A stretch of DNA of 64,000 nucleotides from Amycolatopsis jejuensis (GTDB lineage: Bacteria; Actinomycetota; Actinomycetes; Mycobacteriales; Pseudonocardiaceae): the NCBI RefSeq assembly GCF_000717335.1, contig NZ_JNYZ01000001.1:1-64000 (forward strand). Direction: 5' to 3'. Below, piece by piece: positions 16,407-23,575 of this stretch. Below the pieces are notes generated by a model. It saw only the letters and a list, made by a program, of their open reading frames with translations, was not told the origin of the DNA and made no database searches. Within the stretch, counting starts at the first letter, position 1. Each line of letters begins with the position of its first letter. The position numbers and the translations under genes are program-made.

Positions 16407-16987
16407 CGGCGGAGGATCGTCTCGACCATCCTCAGCAACCGCGGCCCCGCATCTTCCACGCTGCCGTTCTGCACGCTGACCTGTGCCCCTTCCATCAGGA
16501 ACGTCAGCTCCGCGGCGCGCTGTTCCGGGTCCGGCAGACCGGCGCACATCGCGGTGAGCCGGGCGAGCTGGCGGGTTTTGTGCTCGTGGATCAGGCGCCG
16601 TGCCGGGTGGTCCGGGGCGGGGAGTTCGGCGATCGAGTTCGTGAACGGGCAGCCGCGGTGCGAGATCGCGGGGAGGCCGTCGGCGATGAACCGCGCGACC
16701 GCCCGGATCTGGTCCGCCAGGTCGCCGGGATGGGCCTGTTCGGCGCGGTCGAACGCACTGGAGTAGTCGTGCGCGACGATGCGCAGCCACTCGGTGATGA
16801 GCGCGTCCTTGGTCTCGAAGTGCCGGTAGATGGCCATTTTCGTGGTTCCGGCGCGCTCCGCGATCGCCTGCACGCCGACGTGCCCGATGCCCTCGGCGAG
16901 GAAGAGCTCCTCGGCCGCGTCGAGGATGCGCTCGCGGGGCGGCAGCTTCGCGACCCGGGTCGGGCGGCGGGCGGAGGTGCTGGTCAT
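16403..16987 (-). CDS. TetR/AcrR-family repressor
   Basis: The product has 194 residues. The N-terminal helix-turn-helix spans about residues 18-62 (ILDAAEELFLAEGIGHVGV, then AIAERAGTTKMAIYRHFETKDALI), followed by an all-helical ligand domain. It is divergent from the amidase gene; the 119-base gap holds nested inverted repeats at 17043-17065. Divergence and the repeats suggest it represses itself and the amidase. The ligand is unknown. Its stop overlaps the end of the sigma-factor gene on the other strand. Confidence 0.9.
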   Translation of the reverse strand: MTSTSARRPTRVAKLPPRERILDAAEELFLAEGIGHVGVQAIAERAGTTKMAIYRHFETKDALITEWLRIVAHDYSSAFDRAEQAHPGDLADQIRAVARFIADGLPAISHRGCPFTNSIAELPAPDHPARRLIHEHKTRQLARLTAMCAGLPDPEQRAAELTFLMEGAQVSVQNGSVEDAGPRLLRMVETILRR

Positions 16988-17042
16988 CGGGTCGTCCTCG
17001 GGTCGGCGGAGGGGGCTGGCGCCAGGCTGCTGCCCCGGCTAC

Positions 17043-17065
17043 GGTACACAATCGTACCTGACGAT
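17043..17065. promoter_or_regulatory. Nested inverted repeats, probable TetR operator
   Basis: Two overlapping inverted repeats are seen between the divergent TetR and amidase genes: GGTAC-N6-GTACC at 17043-17058 and ATCGT-N5-ACGAT at 17051-17065. Either fits a TetR-family half-site arrangement, and both overlap where the two promoters should be. The assignment rests on position and symmetry only. Confidence 0.45.
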
Positions 17066-17106
17066 ACCGCTCGGTCTCATTCGAGACTTGCCAGTAAAGG
17101 TGTGCG

Positions 17107-18540
17107 ATGAAGATCTCCGAGTACGTGAGCTGTGACGCGGTGGGCCTGGCCGAACTGGTGGCCCGGCGCGAGGTGACGCCCGCCGAGGTCGCCGGCGCGG
17201 CCGGGCGGGCGGTCGAGGCGGTGAACCCGCGGATCAACGCGGTGGTCGAGACATGGCCGGCGGAGGACGTTCCGGAGCCGGGCCCGCTGGCCGGGGTGCC
17301 GTTCCTGATCAAGGACCTGGGGATCACCATGGCGGGCAAGCGATCGGAGCTGGGCAGCCGGCTGGCGGCGGGAGCGGTCGCCGCGGCCGATTCGTTCCTG
17401 ATGCGCCGCTTCCGGCGCGCGGGCCTGGTGACGATCGGCCGCACCACGACCCCCGAGATGGCCTACAGCACCACCACCGAACCGGTGCACTACGGCGCGA
17501 CCCGCAACCCGTGGTCCCCGGATCGCAGTGCTGGTGGGTCCAGCGGTGGGTCCGGAGCAGCTGTCGCCGCCGGGATCGTCCCCGTCGCGCACGCCACCGA
17601 TGCCGCGGGTTCCATCCGGATTCCCGCTTCCTGCAACGGTTTGTTCGGCCTGAAGCCGACCCGCGGCCGAGTGTCGATGGGCCCGGACGTCGACGAGATC
17701 TTCAACGGCCTGGCCGTGCAGGGCTGCCTCAGCCGGACCGTACGCGACAGTGCGGTGCTGCTCGACCAGATCCAGGGCGCGGAACCGGGCGACCCGTACT
17801 TCGCCGCACCGCCCGAACGTTCCTACGCGTCCGAAGTCACGCGTGCCCCGGGCCGCCTGCGCATCGCCGTGCTCTCTGCGCCGTGGGGTGGCCGCGCCTT
17901 GACCGCCCCGGTGTCGGCCGCCCTGTCCGGCACCGTGCGCCTGCTGGAATCCCTGGGCCACGACGTCTCCGCACCGCTGCTGGACCTCGGTGTCCCGTGG
18001 GAGGAATTCGTCCTGGGCAACGCCCGCCTGTGGACGGCCAACCTCGCGACGTGGATCGACGACCTCGCCGCAGCCCACCACCGGCCGGTCGACCTGACCA
18101 CGCTGGAGCCGGTCGTGCTGACCGGCTACCACTACGGCCACACCGTGACCGGCGACGAATTCGTCCGCGCTTTGGCGATGCGCAACCAGGTCGCGCGCAC
18201 CATGGCGGGCCACTTCGGTACCCATGACGTCCTGCTCTCCCCCACGCTGCCCGAACTGCCCGTCCCGCTGGGTACCCACGCGGACGGTGCCGAGGACCTG
18301 GACGGCCTGGGCTGGCTGGACCGCCTCTTCGACCGCTCCCCCTTCACCGCAGCCGCCAATGTGGCCGGTGTCCCGTCGATGTCGGTCCCGCTGGCCCACG
18401 ACACGCCGACCGGCCTGCCGATCGGCCTGCAGTTCACGGCCGCCTCCGGCCGGGAGGACGTCCTGTTCCGCCTCGCCGGACAGCTGGAGGAAGCGTCCCC
18501 GTGGCGCCACCGGACCCCGGCGGTGTGGGCGGGTGAGTGA
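17107..18540 (+). CDS. Amidase-signature family amidase
   Basis: The product has 477 residues. The catalytic triad is visible: Lys in PFLIKDLG, cis-Ser in SAGGSSGGSGAAVAAG (with the downstream Gly/Ser-rich loop) and nucleophile Ser in TDAAGSIRIPASCNG. The C-terminal ANVAGVPSMSVPL and GLPIGLQFTA are standard. It should hydrolyse a carboxylic amide in the cytoplasm. ATG 17107 follows AAAGG. It is divergent from a TetR gene that probably controls it. No downstream partner gene is coupled. Confidence 0.92.
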   Translation: MKISEYVSCDAVGLAELVARREVTPAEVAGAAGRAVEAVNPRINAVVETWPAEDVPEPGPLAGVPFLIKDLGITMAGKRSELGSRLAAGAVAAADSFLMRRFRRAGLVTIGRTTTPEMAYSTTTEPVHYGATRNPWSPDRSAGGSSGGSGAAVAAGIVPVAHATDAAGSIRIPASCNGLFGLKPTRGRVSMGPDVDEIFNGLAVQGCLSRTVRDSAVLLDQIQGAEPGDPYFAAPPERSYASEVTRAPGRLRIAVLSAPWGGRALTAPVSAALSGTVRLLESLGHDVSAPLLDLGVPWEEFVLGNARLWTANLATWIDDLAAAHHRPVDLTTLEPVVLTGYHYGHTVTGDEFVRALAMRNQVARTMAGHFGTHDVLLSPTLPELPVPLGTHADGAEDLDGLGWLDRLFDRSPFTAAANVAGVPSMSVPLAHDTPTGLPIGLQFTAASGREDVLFRLAGQLEEASPWRHRTPAVWAGE

Positions 18541-18982
18541 TCCGATCCGGGAGTCCACTGTGGACGTTCGATTCCCGGCTGGAGTTCCGGTGGATCCCGT
18601 GATGCTGCAGTCCACCCGGACCTCACCTGGCATCGGTCTCAGCGCCGTCGGCTCCCGCTCGGGACGAGTCCGATAGGTCTCACCGCCCCGCGACGCACAG
18701 GATGACCGGGGGCAGCCGTCCTGCTCCGCAGTGATCCACCCCGACCACCACGGCGGCGATGGGTCACGCAGCCCGCGACGCGGCAGGGCGAAGGTCACGC
18801 CTCACCGGTCCAACCCCAGCAAGCCGTGCGGCCCGGTCCGGCGAGCGACGCCCTTCGCCGAACCTGGTGCCCATCCCCGGCAGTCGGTTCGGCATCGCCT
18901 CCCCGCTCCGGTTCTCGCTTGGTCGTCACCGCCTCCCCTCCCCGGCGGTCGGCCGTCCCCGCCTCCGGACTCCGGTTCTCGC
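18541..18982. other. Non-coding gap after the amidase
   Basis: About 440 bases hold no gene I can support. A 13-base palindrome, GTCCACTGTGGAC, lies at 18553-18565, 12 bases after the amidase stop, and may contribute to termination. A GTTCGATTCCC stretch nearby resembles a tRNA T-loop, but flanking bases do not form a T-stem or acceptor. Open frames here lack family resemblance. Confidence 0.5.
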
Positions 18983-18988
18983 TAGAAT
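18983..18988 (+). promoter_or_regulatory. -10 element (TAGAAT) for the SGNH hydrolase gene
   Basis: TAGAAT is a strong TAnnnT match ending nine bases before ATG 18998 and three before GTG 18992. It favours ATG 18998 as the start of a leaderless or nearly leaderless message. Confidence 0.5.
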
Positions 18989-18997
18989 CGGGTGGCG

Positions 18998-20074
18998 ATG
19001 CGACGATTCCGGTGGTGGTGGGGGGCGCTGGTCCTGGCCTGTGTGGCGGCGCTCGCGAGCTTTTTCGTCTTCTTCGGCACCGAGAGCCAGCCCGGGCGGC
19101 CGTTGCCTCGGCGTGGGCCGCCGGGGACCGGGCCGCTCACCGTGGTGGCGATGGGCGACAGCACGGTGTCCGGCGAGGGCGCCGGTGCCTATACGCCGGA
19201 CACCGACGGCCGGAATGGTGACTGGTGCCACCGCTCCACCAATGCGTTCGTGCAGAAGGTGCGCGTCGCCGAGGTGACGGCGCGGGTCAATCTTGCCTGT
19301 TCGGGCGCGCCGGCTGCGCAGGTTGCGCTCGGGGATGCGAAGCAGTGGGGGGAGCGGTCACAAGCGGCGCAGCTGGCCGACGTCGTGAAGGATCACCGGG
19401 TGGCGGTCGTCGTGATTGCGGTCGGGGCGAATGACGATCCGAAGTTCTCCGCGCAGGTGAATTCGTGTTTCCGGGCTTGGTTTTCGGCTGACGGGCCGTC
19501 GTGCAATGTCGAGCTGAAGCGCACCTGGCAGTCCAAAGTGGACGCGATGGTGCCGAAGGTGGCGAATGCGGTCGGCGATGTGAAGAAGGTGCTGGCGCAG
19601 GCGGGGTATGTCCCGGCGGATTACCAGCTCGTGCTGCAGTCCTACGCCACCCCGGTCGGCCCGGACATTCCGCCGGACCTGCAGAGTCTCAACGGCTGCC
19701 CGTTCCGCACGGACGACCTGCAGTGGATCTCCACCGCGGGGATCAGCACGCTGGCGGCGGGGGTCAAGCAGGCGGCGCAGCAGTCCGGTGCGCGGTTCCT
19801 GGACCTGGCGCGGGCCGGGGAGCGTCATGAGGCTTGTTCCGGCGGGGCGTTGGCGGCGTCGGAGTGGTTCACCCGGCTGACGCTGCATTTGAACGACCTC
19901 ACGCAGGAGGATCGTGCGCGGCACGCATTGCAGGAGTCCTTTCACCCCAATGCTGCCGGGCATGCCGCGATCGCGGATTGCCTGTCGGAGTTCCTCGCTG
20001 CGCGTGGCGGAAACGGCGCCTGCATTTCCGGCCCGGACGGCAAGCTCCACGCCGTTCCGGAGCCCGTTGGCTGA
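18998..20074 (+). CDS. Membrane-anchored SGNH/GDSL hydrolase
   Basis: The product has 358 residues from ATG 18998 (GTG 18992 adds two). An N-terminal hydrophobic helix after MRRFRWWW anchors or exports it. SGNH blocks are present: VVAMGDSTVSGEG (nucleophile Ser), LACSGAPAAQ (oxyanion Gly), VIAVGANDDPKF (Asn) and ESFHPNAAGHAAIADCL (catalytic Asp/His block, with His). Cysteines at CHRS, CFRAW, CNVE, CPFR and CSGG suggest disulphides outside the membrane. It is a likely secreted esterase or lipase acting on envelope material. Its stop codon is the first base triplet of the palindrome that follows. Confidence 0.88.
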   Translation: MRRFRWWWGALVLACVAALASFFVFFGTESQPGRPLPRRGPPGTGPLTVVAMGDSTVSGEGAGAYTPDTDGRNGDWCHRSTNAFVQKVRVAEVTARVNLACSGAPAAQVALGDAKQWGERSQAAQLADVVKDHRVAVVVIAVGANDDPKFSAQVNSCFRAWFSADGPSCNVELKRTWQSKVDAMVPKVANAVGDVKKVLAQAGYVPADYQLVLQSYATPVGPDIPPDLQSLNGCPFRTDDLQWISTAGISTLAAGVKQAAQQSGARFLDLARAGERHEACSGGALAASEWFTRLTLHLNDLTQEDRARHALQESFHPNAAGHAAIADCLSEFLAARGGNGACISGPDGKLHAVPEPVG

Positions 20075-20134
20075 AGTCCGTGAAGGGAACCATGAGGGAA
20101 TCTGATTCCGTGATGGTTCCCTTCACGGACTTCA
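20072..20134. terminator. Long palindrome, probable bidirectional terminator (family copy 2)
   Basis: Perfect 22-base arms at 20072-20093 and 20113-20134 share the core GTCCGTGAAGGGAACCAT with copy 1 at 835-852. The left arm starts with the TGA stop of the SGNH hydrolase. It separates converging genes, the SGNH hydrolase (+) and the toxin gene (-). The centre contains a partly symmetric GGAATCTGATTCC. Confidence 0.7.
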
Positions 20135-20152
20135 AGCGGGCGGTGAAGGCGG

Positions 20153-20452
20153 TCAGAGATCCAGGGCGGCGCGGAGGGCGACGTCGATCTGCTCCTGCAC
20201 ATCCTGGTCGATCTCGGCGATGCGCTCGGTCAGCCAGGGCCGGTACAGCCTGGTCAGGTTGAGCGTGGACACCCAATAGCGCGCATCGACCGCGACCCCC
20301 AGGATGTCCTGCGGGTCGCGGTCGAGTAGTTCCGTGCCGAGCAGCCAGGGGCGTTCGGATTCGTTCACGCCGTCCGAGGACAGCAGGACTACCGTGCGTT
20401 GCCGGGCCGGATCGGTCGGCGGGTGGTACGTCCAGACTTCACCCCTGTGCAC
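20153..20452 (-). CDS. MazF/PemK-like toxin (putative)
   Basis: The product has 99 residues from GTG 20452; the frame extends further upstream but the MazF-like start VHRGEVWTYHP sits here. The N-terminal R-G-E-V-W motif and the RTVVLLSSDGVNES strand fit a diverged MazF/PemK endoribonuclease fold, and the C terminus has the usual helix (ERIAEIDQDVQEQID). The start lies inside the end of the small upstream ribbon-helix-helix gene (14-base overlap), the normal antitoxin-then-toxin order. Identification as toxin rests on motif and context; the family match is moderate. Confidence 0.65.
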   Translation of the reverse strand: MHRGEVWTYHPPTDPARQRTVVLLSSDGVNESERPWLLGTELLDRDPQDILGVAVDARYWVSTLNLTRLYRPWLTERIAEIDQDVQEQIDVALRAALDL

Positions 20453-20672
20453 GCATGTCCTTTTCCGCCGTTGCCCGTTCCGTCTCGTCGGCCTCCGCCG
20501 CCGGCTCCGGCTCCGCGGAGGGCCGCTGCGGGGTGTAGCCGGTGCGGACTGCCTCGCGCCGGGCCGCTTTCGACAGCCAGGACGAGACCGAGATGCCGTG
20601 TGCCTTCGCGGCCCGCTCGGCGAACTCGAGCGCACCGCTGTCGAGTGAGAGAGTCACCTTACGCGTTGCCAT
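20439..20672 (-). CDS. Ribbon-helix-helix antitoxin (putative)
   Basis: The product has 77 residues. Residues 1-42 (RKVTLSLDSGALEFAERAA, then HGISVSSWLSKAARREA) look like a ribbon-helix-helix DNA-binding domain; the remaining 35 are Glu/Ala/Pro-rich, charged and probably disordered, the typical toxin-neutralising tail. It overlaps the toxin start. A TACGGT -10-like element seven bases before the ATG suggests a nearly leaderless message that the antitoxin may autoregulate. Confidence 0.65.
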   Translation of the reverse strand: MATRKVTLSLDSGALEFAERAAKAHGISVSSWLSKAARREAVRTGYTPQRPSAEPEPAAEADETERATAEKDMRAQG

Positions 20673-20679
20673 ACCTTTT

Positions 20680-20685
20680 ACCGTA
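20680..20685 (-). promoter_or_regulatory. -10 element (TACGGT) for the toxin-antitoxin pair
   Basis: Read on the minus strand, TACGGT is followed by seven bases (AAAAGGT) and ATG 20672. It lies in the 19-base gap behind the Lrp gene, so the pair can be transcribed separately from it. Confidence 0.45.
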
Positions 20686-20691
20686 CCACCA

Positions 20692-21144
20692 TCACAGCGT
20701 CGGCGAGCGTCCTTCGAACGGGGTGGACAGGACGACCGTCGTGCGCGTGGACACCTTCGCCGCCTCGCGGATGCGCCGGAGCAGGTCCTCCAGGCCGAGG
20801 GGCGACGCGACCCGCACCAGCAGGATGTAGGACTCGTCGCCCGCCACCGAGTAGCAGGACTCGATTTCGGTGATGTGCTGGATGCGCTGCGGGTAGTCGT
20901 CCGGCGCGGCGGGGTCGTTCGGGGTGAGCGAGATCAGCGCGGTGAGGGGCAGGCCGATCTGCTCGCCGTCGAGCCGGGCGGTGTAGCCGAGGATCACGCC
21001 GCGCTGTTCGAGCCGCCGCACCCGCTGGTGCACGGCCGACACCGACAGCCCGACCCGTTCGGCGAGATCGGTGAAGCTACGCCGCCCGTCGGCCGCGAGC
21101 TCCTGCACGATCGACTGGTCGAGCGGCTCCAAGGGCCCGCTCAT
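20692..21144 (-). CDS. Lrp/AsnC-family transcriptional regulator
   Basis: The product has 150 residues from ATG 21144, which has AAGGAGG upstream; a longer frame to 21219 has no ribosome site. The N-terminal winged helix-turn-helix (RRSFTDLAERVGLSVSAVHQRVRRLEQRG, in part) is followed by the RAM ligand domain (CYSVAGDESYILLVRV). Lrp proteins respond to amino acids. The gene lies downstream of an M24 aminopeptidase on the same strand. Its ribosome site and start codon fall inside a perfect 16-base inverted repeat (21141-21197), so translation may be controlled by mRNA folding. Confidence 0.9.
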   Translation of the reverse strand: MSGPLEPLDQSIVQELAADGRRSFTDLAERVGLSVSAVHQRVRRLEQRGVILGYTARLDGEQIGLPLTALISLTPNDPAAPDDYPQRIQHITEIESCYSVAGDESYILLVRVASPLGLEDLLRRIREAAKVSTRTTVVLSTPFEGRSPTL

Positions 21145-21197
21145 GCCGTCGCCTCCTTGAGGAGTTGCACGCTGGTCGATCGGGAGGCGACGGCATG
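21141..21197 (-). promoter_or_regulatory. Inverted repeat occluding the Lrp ribosome site and start codon
   Basis: TCATGCCGTCGCCTCC at 21141-21156 is repeated as its exact reverse complement at 21182-21197, 25 bases away. In the minus-strand message the second arm carries the GGAGG ribosome site and the ATG of the Lrp gene, so a 16-base-pair hairpin would hide both. A smaller alternative hairpin, CTCCT-CA-AGGAG, also uses the ribosome site. Confidence 0.65.
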
Positions 21198-21226
21198 AAT
21201 GACCATGATTCGCTGGCAAGCGGCGC

Positions 21227-22369
21227 TCATGCGTCCAGCACGACGAGCTCGTGCGGCCGCGTGTTCACCGCCTCCACGCCGTTCCCGGTGACGACCACGA
21301 TGTCCTCGATCCGCGCACCCCAGCGGCCCGGCTGGTAGATGCCCGGCTCGACGCTGAACGCCATTCCCGCCTCCAGCGGCAGCGTGTTACCCGCGATGAT
21401 GTAGGGCTCCTCGTGCACGTCGAGGCCGATGCCGTGGCCGGTGCGGTGGATGAAGTACTCGCCGAACCCGGCGGCTTCGATCACGTCGCGTGCGGCGGCG
21501 TCGACCTGCTCGGCCGTGACGCCCGGGCGTACCGCGTCGACCGCCGCCTGCTGGGCACGCTGCAGCACTGCATAGGTGTCCGCGACGTCGGCGTCGCGGG
21601 GTTCGCCGATCGTGTAGGTGCGGGTGGAGTCGGAGTTGTACCCGTCGGGCAGCGGGCCGCCGATGTCGACCACCACCACGTCGCCGCGTTCGATCACGCG
21701 GCCGGACACGTCGTGGTGCGGGCTGGCGCCGTTCGGGCCGGACCCGACGATCACGAAGTCCGCGTGGTCGTGGCCTTCCTCGACGATCGCGGCGGCGATG
21801 TCGGCCCCGACCTCCGCCTCGGTACGGCCCGCGCGCAGCCACTCCCCGACCCGCGCGTGCACGCGGTCGATGGCCGCACCAGCGGCGCGGAGGGCGTCGA
21901 TTTCCGCGGCATCCTTGCGCGTCCGCAGCTCGCGCACGATCGGCCCGGCGAGGGTCTGCTCGGCGTCGCCGAGGGCCGTGCGCAGGGCCAGGACGTGCAG
22001 CGCCGGGGTGAAGTCGCTGACCGCGACGCGGCCGGGCTTGCCGAGCCGGTCGGCCACCAGCCGGTACGCGTCGTCGCCGTCGACCCAGGTCAGCACCTCG
22101 ATGCCGAGCTCGTCGGTGGGGACGTCGGCGTACCCGGGTGCTTCCAGCTTCGGGACCACGAGCGCGGGCGTCCCCTCGGCGGGCACGACCAGCGTGGTCA
22201 GCCGCTCGAACGACCCGCCTGCTTGGCCGAGCAGGTACCGCAGGTCGGACCCCGGGGCGACGAGCAGCGCGTCGGTGTCCGCGGCCGCGGCGGCTTTCGC
22301 GGCACGGTGGAGACGGGCGCGCAGTGCGGCAGCATCGGGGGCAGGCGTGTGGAGGGATCGGCGCGACAT
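21227..22369 (-). CDS. pepE: M24-family Xaa-Pro peptidase (PepE-like)
   Basis: The product has 380 residues from ATG 22369, preceded seven bases away by a TAGGCT -10 element. The N-terminal creatinase-like domain (residues 1-140) is followed by the pita-bread domain with all five metal ligands visible: the two Asp in DIGGPLPDGYNSDSTRTY, His in RTGHGIGLDVHEEP, Glu in FSVEPGIY and Glu in ARIEDIVVV. It removes N-terminal residues adjacent to proline. In M. tuberculosis pepE (Rv2089c) neighbours a 5'-3' exonuclease gene and helY, as here, which supports orthology. Confidence 0.92.
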   Translation of the reverse strand: MSRRSLHTPAPDAAALRARLHRAAKAAAAADTDALLVAPGSDLRYLLGQAGGSFERLTTLVVPAEGTPALVVPKLEAPGYADVPTDELGIEVLTWVDGDDAYRLVADRLGKPGRVAVSDFTPALHVLALRTALGDAEQTLAGPIVRELRTRKDAAEIDALRAAGAAIDRVHARVGEWLRAGRTEAEVGADIAAAIVEEGHDHADFVIVGSGPNGASPHHDVSGRVIERGDVVVVDIGGPLPDGYNSDSTRTYTIGEPRDADVADTYAVLQRAQQAAVDAVRPGVTAEQVDAAARDVIEAAGFGEYFIHRTGHGIGLDVHEEPYIIAGNTLPLEAGMAFSVEPGIYQPGRWGARIEDIVVVTGNGVEAVNTRPHELVVLDA

Positions 22370-22376
22370 GGGGCCG

Positions 22377-22382
22377 AGCCTA
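22377..22382 (-). promoter_or_regulatory. -10 element (TAGGCT) for the M24 peptidase
   Basis: On the minus strand TAGGCT stands seven bases before ATG 22369, which has no ribosome site. The message is probably leaderless. Confidence 0.55.
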
Positions 22383-22416
22383 GTACCGGCACCCCGGCAG
22401 AGCCCGCCCGTACTCC

Positions 22417-22495
22417 CCCAATGCCACATTCGCTGCATCCCACGCACCCAACGCCACATTCGCTGCGTCAGATGCACCCAATGCCACATTGGGGT
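22417..22495. repeat. 30-base tandem repeat, about 2.6 copies
   Basis: Units begin at 22417, 22447 and 22477 with an exact 30-base spacing, each opening CCCAAYGCCACATT; the first two continue CGCTGC. The last is truncated and ends in the palindrome CCCAATG-CCA-CATTGGG (22477-22493). It lies between the divergent peptidase and exonuclease genes, inside the region expected to hold both promoters. Confidence 0.8.
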
Positions 22496-22525
22496 GGTGC
22501 GGGCCGGGCGTGGCAGGCTGTGCGG

Positions 22526-23470
22526 GTGACCGGACCACTCGCTCTCCTCGATTCCGCGAGCCTCTACTTCCGCTCGTTCTACGCGCTGCCCGACTCGATG
22601 ACCGCGCCCGACGGGACGCCGGTCAACGCCGTGCGCGGGTTCACCGACACGCTCGCCCGCATCCTCACCGACCGCCGCCCGTCGCGGCTCGTCGCGTGCC
22701 TCGACGCGGACTGGCGGCCGAAGTTCCGCACCGACCTGCTGCCGAGCTACAAAGCGCACCGGGTCGCGGTGCCCGGGCACGGCGAGGCCGACGTCGAGGA
22801 GGTGCCGGACACGCTGACCCCGCAGGTCCCGGTGATCCTCGAAGTGCTGGCGGCCTTCGGGTTCGCCACCGCCGAGGCGGCCGGTTACGAGGCCGACGAC
22901 GTCATCGGCGCGCTCGCGACCCGCGAGCAGGACGCGCCGGTCGAGGTGATCACCGGCGACCGTGACCTGTTCCAGCTGGTCCGCACGGAGCCGACGCCGA
23001 CGTCGGTGGTGTACGTCGGCAAGGGCTGGGCGAAGGCGGAAGTGCTGGGACAGCGCGAAATCGCCGAAAAGTACGGCGTGCCGGCCGACCACGCCGGACC
23101 CGCGTACGCCGACATGGCCGCCCTGCGCGGCGACCCGTCCGACGGGCTGCCGGGCGTGGCCGGAATCGGCGAAAAGACCGCGGCGAAGCTGATCACCCAG
23201 TTCGGGTCGCTGGAGGAGCTGGTGGCCGCGTCGTCGGCGGGCGATTCGCGGGTGCCGCTCAAGACCCGGCTGCGGCTGTCCGAGGCCGCGGACTACCTCG
23301 CGGTGGCCCCGACGGTGGTCCGGGTGGCAGTGGACGCGCCGGTCGAGCAGTCCGGGCCCGACACCGTGCCTGCTGCGCCCGCCGACCCGGAGCGGGTCGC
23401 GGAACTGGCCGAGCGCTGGAACCTGGGCCGCTCGGTGGAACGGTTGCTGGCGGCCCTTCCGGGAGCCTGA
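22526..23470 (+). CDS. 5'-3' exonuclease (PolA N-terminal-domain-like)
   Basis: The product has 314 residues from GTG 22526; the frame is open far upstream only as antisense to the peptidase. It is a stand-alone FEN/PIN-type nuclease: acidic metal sites in LLDSASLYFRSFYA, CLDADWRPKFR, YEADDVIGALA and ITGDRDLFQLV, then the helix-3-turn-helix DNA-binding motif DGLPGVAGIGEKTAAKLI. It resembles the 5' nuclease domain of DNA polymerase I without a polymerase. It corresponds by position to Rv2090 of M. tuberculosis. It probably processes flaps or RNA primers. Confidence 0.9.
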   Translation: MTGPLALLDSASLYFRSFYALPDSMTAPDGTPVNAVRGFTDTLARILTDRRPSRLVACLDADWRPKFRTDLLPSYKAHRVAVPGHGEADVEEVPDTLTPQVPVILEVLAAFGFATAEAAGYEADDVIGALATREQDAPVEVITGDRDLFQLVRTEPTPTSVVYVGKGWAKAEVLGQREIAEKYGVPADHAGPAYADMAALRGDPSDGLPGVAGIGEKTAAKLITQFGSLEELVAASSAGDSRVPLKTRLRLSEAADYLAVAPTVVRVAVDAPVEQSGPDTVPAAPADPERVAELAERWNLGRSVERLLAALPGA

Positions 23471-23575
23471 GAGAACACCGGCGGGCCTGCGCTCGCGCAG
23501 CACAGGAGCCACCGGTCCGCCGCGACCACGCACCTCGAGAAGGATCACCGAGCCGCGCCCAGCGCACCCCCGCGC

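Noticed and set aside
14517..17447. 976-codon minus-strand open frame across the ECF42, TetR and amidase genes
   Set aside because: Composition is Arg/Gly/Gln-rich nonsense, and it conflicts with four recognised genes; it is a GC-bias shadow.
18553..18565. GTCCACTGTGGAC and look-alikes near 1715, 4917, 5897 and 47835 as a regulatory motif
   Set aside because: Similar TCCACTGTGGA strings occur inside coding sequence in this window, so codon usage explains them as well as regulation.
18565..18585. tRNA-like GTTCGATTCCC segment after the amidase
   Set aside because: No T-stem, acceptor stem or anticodon arm can be formed around it, so I do not call a tRNA.
22417..22495. Possible CRISPR array from spaced similar units
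   Set aside because: Units are contiguous with no unique spacers between repeats and there are only 2.6 copies; no cas genes are nearby. It is a tandem repeat.
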